Shown: piece after piece, positions 52,436 to 61,037 of the stretch
Layout: every line of letters begins with the position of its first letter
Position numbering within the stretch: the stretch's first letter is position 1
The notes under the pieces: generated by a model
What the model was told of the DNA's origin: nothing
Seen by the model: only the letters and a program-made list of their open reading frames with translations
Databases searched by the model: none
NCBI GenBank assembly: GCA_947442105.1
Contig: CANEVH010000008.1
Span: 22,859-86,858 of the forward strand
Reading direction: 5' to 3'
From: Comamonadaceae bacterium
GTDB taxonomy: Bacteria; Pseudomonadota; Gammaproteobacteria; Burkholderiales; Burkholderiaceae_C
DNA: 64,000 bases
Made by a program: the position numbers and the translations under genes

Positions 52436-52717
52436 TTACAGGTCTTGAGTAATGACCGGCTCTGAATTACGGAGGGTCAAATTTTTGCCCTTGATACAAA
52501 ATATTCCAGCAGATACGGCTGAGTCAATGGTGCCCTGCACGTAGCCTGCAACTCGTGCTGCTTGAAAGGTGTCCGTGGGCTTTGCACTCGCAGTGCCAAT
52601 TCGTGTAAGTGCGGTAAATCCATCCAGTAAATCCTGCCCAGAAGCGAATGCTGCATGCGCGGATGAAGCGGTCGCTCCTAAACAAATGCACGCCAACAAT
52701 GAAACTAGCATCCTCAT
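52436..52717 (-). CDS. Small secreted protein, Rap1a/Tai immunity-like
   Basis: The 93-residue protein has a signal peptide (MLVSLLACICLGATASSAHA) followed by ASGQDLLDGFTAL, VAGYVQGTIDSAVSAGIFCI and a short end. The GYVxG..D...FC pattern resembles Rap1a/Tai-type immunity proteins that protect against type VI amidase effectors, but the chain stops before the usual final helix, so it may be shortened. GGAG six bases before the internal ATG supports this start rather than one four codons earlier. Confidence 0.6.
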   Translation of the reverse strand: MRMLVSLLACICLGATASSAHAAFASGQDLLDGFTALTRIGTASAKPTDTFQAARVAGYVQGTIDSAVSAGIFCIKGKNLTLRNSEPVITQDL

Positions 52718-53805
52718 CACGAACTCCATCTTTTAATTGTAAAGCTTACTTCTTTCCCAATAAAAAATATTAATAAAGCCCGTTTGATTTACAAAAAGAC
52801 ATGCAGAACAACAGCCACTAGGCCGTGGTCTTAGTGGCGCATCAAGTGCTGACCGCCTACCACGTCACCCGCAAGCGCAAGGCCGTTCAAAAGACCGTGG
52901 ACCAGCGCCAAGGTCAATCGGCCTGAGTTCGATGATGACCTGAGCGACATCTAACCCTTTGGAGCCACCAATAACCTATAACCAAGAATTCATCCCCAGC
53001 GCTGATGGCAGCTGCGACATTCAACCTGCTGGCGTGATGCTGCTGGTCCCGAACGCATTTAGGTCATGGACGGTATGAGGCCTGCCGCCAGAGCCGGTTA
53101 GAACCCTGGTTAGCGGTCATTGGCCGCTTTGATGACCCTGAGCGCGTAGCTGGAGTCATGGAAGTTGCCACAAGTTTCCAAAAGGTTGCCAACCCGGTTA
53201 CCCAGATTTCGCCGCTTTCTGGCGCTGGCCTGAGCATCGACCACCAACCCAAACCCGCCCTGTGCGGGTTTTTCTTTCTCGGCAAAAGTCAGCAAAAGTC
53301 AACAAAGCATCAGCGCCTAGCTGGCGCTGGTATCCGAGCCGGTATCCACAAATAGCCACAAAAGCGACGACATCGACAACTCCCGCACGGCGATGGTTCG
53401 CACCAATCGGCACCAGGACGCACCAGCTTGTCAACAACAGTCCACAAACTGCAACCAGAAAAAGCCCGCCAGCCTGTTAGCTTTTGTGAGTGCTGGACGT
53501 CATGGTTTGTCGTGGTTGCCGCCCCTCAAAAAACCTCAGTTCTAGAGGCTGCCTTAACCTGCGCCAGCGGCCAGCCTGACCAAAGGGTGCAAGCATTGTT
53601 TGCACCTTGTCCCGTGCGCCGAACGCCTAAGTTTTCCGAGGCTTTCACGCGCACGGGCGAGGGACTTAATCCTGCACCGCAGTCTGTAAACAGTCTGTAA
53701 ACGCCCAAATGAAAAAACCCCACTACCGAAAAGATAGCGACTTTCCTTAAAAAGACTGGCCCGGCACCTGTGAGCGAAAGTTATGGGGCCGAAACCCCGC
53801 GCATC
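52718..53805. other. Gene-poor, probably decayed right part of the island
   Basis: About 1.1 kb contains only short broken frames. One stretch near 52825-52930 reads like a protein fragment (VLVAHQVLTAYHVTRKRK) without start or full length. A terminator lies at 53251 and a short inverted repeat (GGTGCAA / TTGCACC) near 53588. The 12-base sequence CAGTCTGTAAAC is directly repeated near 53680-53703. Confidence 0.5.
53251..53275 (+). terminator. Rho-independent terminator in the decayed region
   Basis: Stem AAACCCGC / GCGGGTTT with loop CCTGT, followed by TTCTTTCTC. No intact gene precedes it on this strand, consistent with loss of an upstream gene. Confidence 0.6.
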
Positions 53806-53826
53806 TGGCTACATGGTGGCTACATG
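53806..53826 (+). promoter_or_regulatory. Paired TGGCTACATG sites, right end (integrase arm-type candidates)
   Basis: Two TGGCTACATG copies start 11 bases apart, matching the left pair in sequence, spacing and orientation, and lie about 55 bases inside the right attachment core. Confidence 0.65.
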
Positions 53827-53841
53827 GCGCACAAACAAAAA

Positions 53842-53866
53842 AGCCCCGCTCTTTTGAAGCGAGGCT
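53842..53866 (-). terminator. Terminator after tRNA-Thr
   Basis: Hairpin AGCCTCGCT / AGCGGGGCT followed by TTTTTT on the minus strand, about 17 bases past the tRNA CCA end. Confidence 0.8.
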
Positions 53867-53879
53867 AAGTTGTTGATTT

Positions 53880-53930
53880 CATTGGTGCCGGAGAGATGAA
53901 TCGAACACCCGACCTTCTCATTACGAATGA
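53880..53930. repeat. Right attachment site, within the intact tRNA-Thr
   Basis: Same 51 bases as the left site; here they continue into a complete tRNA, so the element restores the gene on integration. Confidence 0.92.
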
Positions 53931-53958
53931 GCTGCTCTACCGACTGAGCTACACCGGC
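53883..53958 (-). tRNA. tRNA-Thr (anticodon CGU)
   Basis: A 76-base cloverleaf with encoded CCA: acceptor starts GCCGGTG, D-arm AGCTCAGTCGGTAGAGC, anticodon stem CTCAT/ATGAG around the loop TTCGTAA, T-arm with TTCGATT. The acceptor stem has one apparent mismatch (U6-U67) and the T-stem contains G-U pairs. Its 3' half is supplied by the integrated element. Confidence 0.95.
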
Positions 53959-54011
53959 GCACGCGTTGGATTGTAGCCGGTGGCCCCTTCGGTTTCGGGG
54001 CGGTTTCAGTG

Positions 54012-55028
54012 CTACTCCGCTGCCTCGGCGTAATAGCGAGTGAGCCGTTCGACCTCGTTTTTGGAGCCCAAAACCACGCTGACGCGCTGGTGCAATTGCG
54101 CAGGCGCAATGTCCAAAATGCGCTGGTGGCCGTTGGTGGCGGCGCCGCCGGCCTGCTCGATCAGCCAGGACATGGGGTTGGCCTCGTACATCAGGCGCAA
54201 TTTGCCAGGCTTGTGGGGCTCGCGCTTGTCCCAGGGGTACAAGAAGACGCCGCCACGGGTGAGGATGCGGTGCACATCTGCCACCATGCTGGCGATCCAG
54301 CGCATATTGAAGTTTTTGCCGCGCGGGCCTTCGGCGCCGTCCAAGCATTCGTCGATGTAGCGCCGGGTGGGCGCGTCCCAGTGGCGCATATTGCTCATAT
54401 TGATGGCGAACTCTTGCGTGTCCTCGGGCACTTTGACGTGCTCTTGGGTCAGCACAAAAGAGCCTTGCTCCCGGTCCAGCGTGAACATGGCCACGCCGTG
54501 GCCCACGGTCAGCACCAGGGTGGTTTGCGGGCCATACACGCAGTAGCCCGCAGCCACTTGTTCACAGCCCGCTTGCAGAAAGTCGCCCTCGGTGACCGCC
54601 GCACCTTCGGGCTTGCGCAGCACACTAAAAATGGTGCCTATGCTGACGTTGACGTCGATATTGCTCGATCCGTCCAAGGGATCAAACAGCAGCAGGTATT
54701 CGCCCTGGGGGTAGCGGTTGGGCACGACGTAGATGTCTTCCATCTCCTCGCTGGCCATGGCGGCGAGGTGGCCGCCCCATTCGTTGGCTTCGATCAGCAC
54801 TTCGTTGGCGATGATGTCGAGCTTTTTTTGGATTTCTCCTTGGATGTTCTCATTCTGGTTTTCGCTGGCGCCCAGCACGCCGCCCAAGGCGCCTTTGTTA
54901 ACGGCGTGGCTAATGCTCTTGCAAGCGCGCGCCACCACTTCAATTAGCAAGCGCAGCTGCGAGGGGATGGAGCCGTCCAAGCGCTGCTGCTCCACCAGAT
55001 AGCGGGTAAGTGATACATGGTTTGCCAT
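54012..55028 (-). CDS. fbp: Fructose-1,6-bisphosphatase, class 1
   Basis: The 338-residue gluconeogenic enzyme hydrolyses fructose-1,6-bisphosphate. It starts [16 protein letters not shown] with AGGA eight bases upstream. Active-site regions include the metal motif [20 protein letters not shown], the conserved [15 protein letters not shown] and [13 protein letters not shown] with AGGAATNG. Length is typical. It lies 18 bases after pepN on the same strand, and its stop is 54 bases from the tRNA gene's 5' end. Confidence 0.97.
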   Translation of the reverse strand: MANHVSLTRYLVEQQRLDGSIPSQLRLLIEVVARACKSISHAVNKGALGGVLGASENQNENIQGEIQKKLDIIANEVLIEANEWGGHLAAMASEEMEDIYVVPNRYPQGEYLLLFDPLDGSSNIDVNVSIGTIFSVLRKPEGAAVTEGDFLQAGCEQVAAGYCVYGPQTTLVLTVGHGVAMFTLDREQGSFVLTQEHVKVPEDTQEFAINMSNMRHWDAPTRRYIDECLDGAEGPRGKNFNMRWIASMVADVHRILTRGGVFLYPWDKREPHKPGKLRLMYEANPMSWLIEQAGGAATNGHQRILDIAPAQLHQRVSVVLGSKNEVERLTRYYAEAAE

Positions 55029-55046
55029 AAAAAATCCTGTTCTGGT

Positions 55047-57767
55047 TTAGTCCGCCAGCGCGTGGTCTACGACCTCGCGCACGTCGTTGCTCAAATCTGC
55101 CTTGGCGGCCACGCGTTGCAGGGCCTCGCGTGCACCGCTGCGGTAGGGCTCGGCCAGGTGCTTCCAGCGGTCTAGCGCGCGGGCCAGACGGGCTGCCACT
55201 TGGGGGTTAATGGCGTCCAGGGCAATCACCTGCTGGCTCCAAAACACGTAGCCCGCCGCGTCAGTTCGGTGGAAGGCGCCAGGGTTGGCGCTGCAGTAGC
55301 TAAATATCACGCTGCGCGCGCGGTTGGGGTTGCGCATGGTGAAGTCCGGGTGGTCGAGCAACTGGCGCACCTCGCGCAGCACATTGCCGCCCCGGTCGCA
55401 AGCACCGGCTTGCATGGCAAACCATTTGTCCAACACCAGCGCTTCGTCCTTAAACATGGCATGAAACCGCGCCAGCGCGGTCGCTGCCAGCGGGTGGCCG
55501 CTGCCCACTAGCGCTTGCAGCGCGTTGGCCCGGTCGGTCATATTGCCCGCGTCTTTGAAGCGCTGCAGGGCTTTACCGGGCCACACGGCTTCGCCAGCGT
55601 CGGTCGCCGCCAAGCACAGATAAGACAGCGCCTGCCCAGCCAAGGCCCTGCGCCCGGCTGATGCGGCGTCGGGGTGAAAACCCCCGGTGTCTTGGTTCGC
55701 GCCGTAGGCCCATTGCCAATCGGCATACAAGGCCTTGGCCAACTGCATGCGCATGGCCTCGCGCACCGCGTGGATGCGCTGTGGGTCCACCGCCGCGAGT
55801 TGCTCGGCGATGTACACCTCAGACGGCAGCGTCAGCACCAGCTCTTTAAAGGCCGCGTCCAGCGTCGGGTGGCGCAGCACGTCGCGCAGCGCGCCGAGCA
55901 GAGTCGCGTCCAGCACCTGCTCGGGCAGGGCCTCGGACTGCAGTGCGCTTATGGCGCAGCGCAGCAGCAGGCGCTGACCGGCCTCCCACTGGTTGAACGG
56001 GTCGCTGTCGTGGGCCAGCAGGGCCAGCAACTGGGCGTCGCTGTAGTCAAAGTCCAGCACCACCGGGGCGGAGAAGCCGCGCAGGATGGACGGCACGGGC
56101 TCTTCGGCTACGTTGAAAAAGGTGATGGATTCGTTTTGTTCGGTCATCACCAGCAGGTGGCCGCTGCTCGCCGGGCCAGAGGCCTGCAACTGCATGGGCA
56201 GCGCCGCGCCCGATTGCAGGCCCACCAGCCCCAGGCGCACTGGGATCACATACGGGGCCTTGGCTTGCTGGCCCGGCGTGGGGGCGCAGTTTTGCATCAG
56301 GGTGAGGGTGTAGGTTTGCGCCGCTGCGTCGTACTGGCCGCCAGCGGTCAGGTGCGGCGTACCGGCCTGGCTGTACCAGTTCTTGAACTGGGGCAGCAGA
56401 CGCGCCAACGCTGATTCGGGGTTGGCGTCGGCGATGGCCTGGGCAAAGTCGTCGCAGGTGACGGCCTGGCCGTCAAAGCGCTCGAAATACAGCTTCATGC
56501 CGCGCGCAAACCCGGCGCGGCCACTCACCTCGTCGCCTTGGGCCGCCAAGGTTTGCATCATGCGCACGACTTCGGCGCCTTTTTCGTAGATGGTGACGGT
56601 GTAGAAGTTGTTGATTTCCACATAGCTGTCCGGCCGCACCGGGTGGGCCATGGGGCCCGCGTCTTCGGGGAACTGGGCGGTGCGCAGCACGCGCACGTCC
56701 TCAATGCGCTTGACGGCGCGGGCCGAGGGCTCGGCGCACAGGTCCTGGCTGAATTCCTGGTCGCGGAACACGGTGAGGCCCTCTTTGAGGCTCAGCTGGA
56801 ACCAGTCGCGGCAGGTGATGCGGTTGCCGGTCCAGTTGTGGAAGTACTCGTGGCCGACCACGCTCTCGATGTTGGCGTAGTCCACATCGGTGGCGGTGGC
56901 CGGGTTGGCCAGCACGTACTTGGTGTTGAAGATGTTCAGGCCCTTGTTTTCCATGGCGCCCATATTGAAATCGCTGGTGGCCACGATCATGAAGCGCTCC
57001 AGGTCCAGCGGCAAGCCAAAGCGGGCCTCGTCCCAGGCCACCGAGGCCATCAGCGAATTCATGGCGTGCTCGGTTTTGTCCAGGTCGCCGGGGCGCACAT
57101 AGACCTGTAGCACATGCTCCTTGCCCGCGAGTGAACTGATGCGCTGCTCGCGGCACACCAGTTGGCCCGCCACCAAAGCAAACAAATACGCCGGTTTTTT
57201 GTGCGGGTCGACCCAGGTGGCGAAGTGACGCCCGTCGGGCAGGTCGCCGTGGTCCACCAGGTTGCCGTTGGACAGCAGCACCGGGTAGGCGGCCTTGTCA
57301 GCGCGCAGGGTGACGCTGTAGCTGGCCATCACATCCGGGCGGTCCAGAAAGTAGGTGATGCGCCTAAAGCCCTCGGCCTCGCACTGGGTAAAAAACGAGT
57401 CGTTGCTGACGTACAAGCCCATGAGCTTGGTGTTTTTGACCGGCGCGCAGGTCGTGAATATCTCCAGCGCAAAGGGCTCGGTTCCCTCGGGCAGGTTTTC
57501 CAGCACCAGCTTGTCGCCGTCCATCTTGAAAGAGGTGCCCGCGCCGTTGACCAGCACGCGTGCCAGGTTCAGCTCTTCACCGTCCAAGCGCAGCGCTTGC
57601 GCGGGCACGTCGGGGTTGCGGCGCAGCGTCATTTTGTTGAGCACGCGCGTTTTGGCGGGGTCCAGGTCAAACGCCAGCTCTACGGTGTCAATCCAGAACG
57701 CGGGGGGGGTGTAGTCGGCGCGGTGGGTAACCGAGGCCGAACCATTCTCGTTACGCTGTAACAACAT
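55047..57767 (-). CDS. pepN: Aminopeptidase N
   Basis: The 906-residue M1-family zinc metallopeptidase trims N-terminal residues from peptides in the cytoplasm. Motifs are the substrate-binding MGAMENKGLNIFN and the zinc site VGHEYFHNWTGNRITCRDW with downstream LKEGLTVFRDQEFS supplying the third ligand Glu. A large helical C-terminal domain follows. GGAGAG seven bases before the ATG (MLLQRNENG) sets the start; 18 further upstream codons are dispensable. It forms an operon with fbp. Confidence 0.96.
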   Translation of the reverse strand: MLLQRNENGSASVTHRADYTPPAFWIDTVELAFDLDPAKTRVLNKMTLRRNPDVPAQALRLDGEELNLARVLVNGAGTSFKMDGDKLVLENLPEGTEPFALEIFTTCAPVKNTKLMGLYVSNDSFFTQCEAEGFRRITYFLDRPDVMASYSVTLRADKAAYPVLLSNGNLVDHGDLPDGRHFATWVDPHKKPAYLFALVAGQLVCREQRISSLAGKEHVLQVYVRPGDLDKTEHAMNSLMASVAWDEARFGLPLDLERFMIVATSDFNMGAMENKGLNIFNTKYVLANPATATDVDYANIESVVGHEYFHNWTGNRITCRDWFQLSLKEGLTVFRDQEFSQDLCAEPSARAVKRIEDVRVLRTAQFPEDAGPMAHPVRPDSYVEINNFYTVTIYEKGAEVVRMMQTLAAQGDEVSGRAGFARGMKLYFERFDGQAVTCDDFAQAIADANPESALARLLPQFKNWYSQAGTPHLTAGGQYDAAAQTYTLTLMQNCAPTPGQQAKAPYVIPVRLGLVGLQSGAALPMQLQASGPASSGHLLVMTEQNESITFFNVAEEPVPSILRGFSAPVVLDFDYSDAQLLALLAHDSDPFNQWEAGQRLLLRCAISALQSEALPEQVLDATLLGALRDVLRHPTLDAAFKELVLTLPSEVYIAEQLAAVDPQRIHAVREAMRMQLAKALYADWQWAYGANQDTGGFHPDAASAGRRALAGQALSYLCLAATDAGEAVWPGKALQRFKDAGNMTDRANALQALVGSGHPLAATALARFHAMFKDEALVLDKWFAMQAGACDRGGNVLREVRQLLDHPDFTMRNPNRARSVIFSYCSANPGAFHRTDAAGYVFWSQQVIALDAINPQVAARLARALDRWKHLAEPYRSGAREALQRVAAKADLSNDVREVVDHALAD

Positions 57768-57958
57768 GCAAACTCTCCAAAAATTGTGATTTAAACAAGG
57801 CCTTGTAGTCAGGCACGCCAAGCACGCTTAGGCGGCCCCGCTCATTTTTCGACGGTGTAGCGGCTGCAACTGGCCACGGCAGGCGTACCCGTGTGCCCGG
57901 CGCTTCGATACCGGGTGGACCATGAGGCTGTCCGCGCCAAATAGAAAGGGCTTGGTAT

Positions 57959-58558
57959 TCATTGCGGCTTGCACAGGCGCAGTATTGCGCTTTCAAAGTG
58001 CCTGAAATCGCGGGATACCTCTCTGCATATTTCTAGGTCCAATCGGTGCGCAATTTTCGCTTGGTCGGTGGTTTCTTTGTACCCACGGTCCTTGCCTAGC
58101 AGTTTGCTGATTTCACCTTTGGCATCTCTGCGCAAAGCCGCTCCGGTGTCAATTTCTAAACCAAGGGGTAGACGATAGAAGTCTTTCAATGCTTGTTGTT
58201 CTGCTAAAAAAAGCGACTCAAACTCTTTGGTGAAAAATGCGAACTCTACAGGCTGTCTTTGGTGTATCCCCTGCTGCGCAATTTGAGAACGTAGATTCCT
58301 TACATGTTGTACCGGGCATCCTGCAATATCACTTATCTTGTCGTCACAATCCAGCACCCAAAGAACCGGGCATGCATTTTTGAATCCGTACGCGAGGTAG
58401 TCTCCCAAACGTTTGATCACTTTGTGTATGTCGCCGCTGATTTGTGGTCGAGTGAGCTGAATATGGTGCAGCGCGTGCGCATTGAGAATATTGCGCACCA
58501 AAACAGGCAGCGCATGCGCATCTCCTTCACCCTCTACGATCAAGTGCAATTTGCTCAT
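57959..58558 (-). CDS. DUF4276/TOPRIM-type protein of a two-gene ATPase module
   Basis: The 199-residue protein starts MSKLHLIVEGEGDAHALPVLV and has VLWVLDCDDKISD. The Glu-Gly and Asp-x-Asp placement fits the TOPRIM fold of OLD-type nucleases and DUF4276 proteins. FFTKEFESLFLAEQQAL is also typical of the family. Its start overlaps the stop of the ATPase gene (ATGA). By analogy with OLD, Gabija and PARIS systems it would be the toxic nuclease or effector held or delivered by the ATPase. That role is an inference. Confidence 0.8.
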   Translation of the reverse strand: MSKLHLIVEGEGDAHALPVLVRNILNAHALHHIQLTRPQISGDIHKVIKRLGDYLAYGFKNACPVLWVLDCDDKISDIAGCPVQHVRNLRSQIAQQGIHQRQPVEFAFFTKEFESLFLAEQQALKDFYRLPLGLEIDTGAALRRDAKGEISKLLGKDRGYKETTDQAKIAHRLDLEICREVSRDFRHFESAILRLCKPQ

Positions 58559-59772
58559 AACGACATACATTCCGTGTCGTCTGGGCGTAGGCCTTCGGCC
58601 ATCATGAACTCTTCGAGGCTTAGTAAACCTTCATTCACTGCTTGCAATTGATGCGGATGAATGGGTCGTATCTGGGTCATGCCCTTGTGCATTACCGCCA
58701 CGCGAATTTGTGATGGTTCAAAACACTGAACCAAGTGGGGGCTATGCGTAGTGATCAAGACTTGGGTCCGGCGCCCCACCTCCTTAAACACGTCAGCCAA
58801 TACGGCCAAGGCACCAGGGTAGACGGTTTGCTCTGGCTCCTCTATGACCAAAAGCGTGGGGTGCGGCAGTTGATAGGCCGCCAGCAATATGCCAAACAGG
58901 CGAAGTGTTCCATCGGAGAGTTGTACCGGGTCAAAGCTCGTCGATGTGTTTTCGTCTTCTACACGGAACTTGAAAAGCGGAACGAGATAACTACCCACGG
59001 TTTGAACACTTACTTCTTCGAATGTTGGAAGTACAACACGCATAGCTTCGTAAATACGGGCCAAAGCCTCTCGTCCTTTGGGGGAGCGTTTGAGCGCTTT
59101 AATGACCGATGCCCAGTTGTCGCCGGACTCCAGTAAGGCGGAGTTGCGGTCTGGCAATGCGGGTTTCTTCAGTGTGTTGGGGTATATGGTGCAATGGCTC
59201 CATTGTTCTAATTGATCCGAAATACGTTTGCCGATTGTCTGGGGTTCTCCACCTGAAATTTTCGAACCCAGAGCTAAGGTATCAACTGCATATGAAAAGA
59301 CGAACTCGCTAGATTCCGACTGGACCCCGGTACTGCACCATGTGACAACACCTTTGGCGTCTCGTGCCATTTGCTCTTGGAAGGTAGTATGACCAATTCC
59401 TAATTCATCATGGTTGATATTTGATTTTTCACTCTCGATTGCAAAACCGCTAGTGCCGAGGGACTTCAGTTGAAGTGCATATTCCGCATATTCTTCAGAA
59501 GATTCGCTCCTAGATGCTTCCCATTTCAGTTGAACACCGATTTTGAAAGGTTTGGACTTATAACTTTGCAGCAAGCGGCCCATGCCCTCGCGCTTGGTAA
59601 TTGCATGCTCAAGGTCGTCCGTTACGGCATCTCTTAAAAACCGAAGCGCATCCACAAGATTGCTCTTGCCAACCCCATTGGGGCCAACCACCACGGTAAC
59701 GTCAGGAGAAAAATCTACCGACACGTCGTCTAAGCTTTTGTAGTGTTGGACTTTGAGGGTTTTAAGGTACAT
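58555..59772 (-). CDS. AAA ATPase of an OLD/PARIS-like two-gene module
   Basis: The 405-residue SMC/ABC-type ATPase has MYLKTLKVQHYKSLDDVSVDF at the N-terminus, Walker A VVGPNGVGKSNLVDAL, a central variable region, the signature QLSDGTLRLFGIL, Walker B LLVIEEPEQTVYPG and the His switch TTHSPHLVQCFEP. This layout matches AAA_21 proteins that pair with TOPRIM nucleases. It sits between pepN and prfB, both housekeeping genes, and its codons are less GC-rich than theirs, consistent with acquired cargo. It likely forms a complex with the DUF4276 partner. Confidence 0.85.
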   Translation of the reverse strand: MYLKTLKVQHYKSLDDVSVDFSPDVTVVVGPNGVGKSNLVDALRFLRDAVTDDLEHAITKREGMGRLLQSYKSKPFKIGVQLKWEASRSESSEEYAEYALQLKSLGTSGFAIESEKSNINHDELGIGHTTFQEQMARDAKGVVTWCSTGVQSESSEFVFSYAVDTLALGSKISGGEPQTIGKRISDQLEQWSHCTIYPNTLKKPALPDRNSALLESGDNWASVIKALKRSPKGREALARIYEAMRVVLPTFEEVSVQTVGSYLVPLFKFRVEDENTSTSFDPVQLSDGTLRLFGILLAAYQLPHPTLLVIEEPEQTVYPGALAVLADVFKEVGRRTQVLITTHSPHLVQCFEPSQIRVAVMHKGMTQIRPIHPHQLQAVNEGLLSLEEFMMAEGLRPDDTECMSL

Positions 59773-59805
59773 CTTTGTTTTCCCTTAAGGCAAGCGGCAC
59801 GTTAA

Positions 59806-60910
59806 TCAAACACCTTGCTTCAACGACGCTTGAATAAACGGGTCCAAATCCCCGTCCAGCACTTTTTGCGTGGCCGAGGTTTCGTAGTTGGTGCGCAGGT
59901 CTTTGATGCGGCTGTTGTCCAGCACGTAAGAGCGAATCTGGTGGCCCCAGCCGACGTCGGTTTTGGTGTCTTCGAGCTTTTGCTGGGCTTCTTGCTGTTT
60001 GCGCAGTTCAAAGTCGTACAAGCGGCTGCGCAGGCGTTTCCAGGCCACGTCGCGGTTGCTGTGTTGGCTGCGGCCGTCCTGGCACTGCACCACGATGCCG
60101 GTGGGAATGTGCGTCAGGCGCACTGCCGAGTCGGTCTTGTTGATGTGCTGGCCGCCCGCGCCACTGGCGCGAAAAGTGTCCACGCGCACGTCCGAGGGGT
60201 TGATGTCGATCTCGATCGAGTCGTCAATCTCGGGGTAAACAAATACGCTGGCAAAGCTGGTGTGGCGCCCGCCCGAGCTGTCAAACGGTGACTTGCGCAC
60301 CAGGCGGTGCACGCCGGTTTCGGTGCGCAGCAGGCCAAAGGCGTATTCGCCTTCTATTTTGATGGTCGCGCCTTTGATGCCTGCAATGTCGCCTGCGGTT
60401 TCGTCTTCCACCGTGGTGGCAAAGCCCTTGCGTTCGGCGTAGCGCAGGTACTGGCGCAGCAGCATGCTGGCCCAGTCGCAGGCCTCGGTGCCGCCGGCGC
60501 CAGACTGGATGTCCAAAAAGCAGTTCAGCGGATCGGCCGGGTTGTTGAACATGCGCCTGAATTCCAGGCCCTCGATGGTGGTGGCCAGCGTGGCAGCCTC
60601 AGCTTCGATGGTGAGCAAGCCGGCCTCGTCGCCGTCTTCTTTGGACATCTCGAACAGCTCGGTGTTGTCGGCCAGTTCACGGTCCAGGTCGTCCAGGGTG
60701 ACGACCACGCCTTCTAGTGCTTTTTTTTCCTTGCCCAGTTCTTGGGCGCGCTTGGGGTCGTTCCAGACCGTGGGGTCTTCTAGCGAGGCGTTGACCGTGC
60801 GCAGACGTTCCGATTTGGCAGCGTAGTCAAAGATACCCCCGAAGCTCGGCGGTGCGCGCGCTCAGGTCGGTGAGTTGGGTGCCAATGAGGTTGCTGCGTT
60901 CTGCGTCCAT
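59806..60910 (-). CDS. prfB: Peptide chain release factor 2 (programmed +1 frameshift)
   Basis: The 367-residue RF2 terminates translation at UGA and UAA. The first 27 codons run into an in-frame TGA; synthesis of the full product needs a +1 shift at CTT TGA C. The main frame then begins with DYAAKSERL and contains [12 protein letters not shown], the Ser-Pro-Phe region [17 protein letters not shown], and [16 protein letters not shown] with the GGQ that triggers peptide release. A SD-like GGGGG precedes the shift site. AGGAA precedes the ATG. An annotator that ignores the shift would call only the 300-residue downstream part. Confidence 0.95.
60827..60845 (-). promoter_or_regulatory. RF2 autoregulatory frameshift site
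   Basis: On the minus strand CGGGGGTATCTTTGAC combines an internal SD-like G-run with the slippery CTT and a poor-context TGA followed by C. When RF2 is scarce, ribosomes slip +1 and make more RF2. Confidence 0.92.
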
Positions 60911-61037
60911 GGGGTATTCCTGCGGTGTTTGTGTAAGTGGGCCGCATTTTCTCACGGGCGTTCACGTGGAAGAACTTACATGATGGGGGGGACTGCCAAG
61001 CTTCATGAAAGTTAGTCTTCAGTGTGGCTGTCACTTT

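Larger units (their letters stand above)
45236..53930. mobile_element. 8.6-kb integrative element in the tRNA-Thr(CGU) gene
   Basis: The segment is bounded by 51-bp identical repeats of the tRNA-Thr 3' end. It carries a tyrosine integrase next to the left end, a HigBA pair, a tightly packed replication-like gene group (three small genes plus a primase/helicase-type protein), a GGTAC motif array, and two small secreted proteins on the opposite strand. There are no conjugation or capsid genes, so mobility would depend on a helper; a phage-satellite-like or plasmid-derived island fits best. The right 1.1 kb seems decayed. Confidence 0.85.

Noticed and set aside
52820..52935. Transposase fragment
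   Set aside because: The short stretch VLVAHQVLTAYHVTRKRK resembles no transposase family clearly enough to name.
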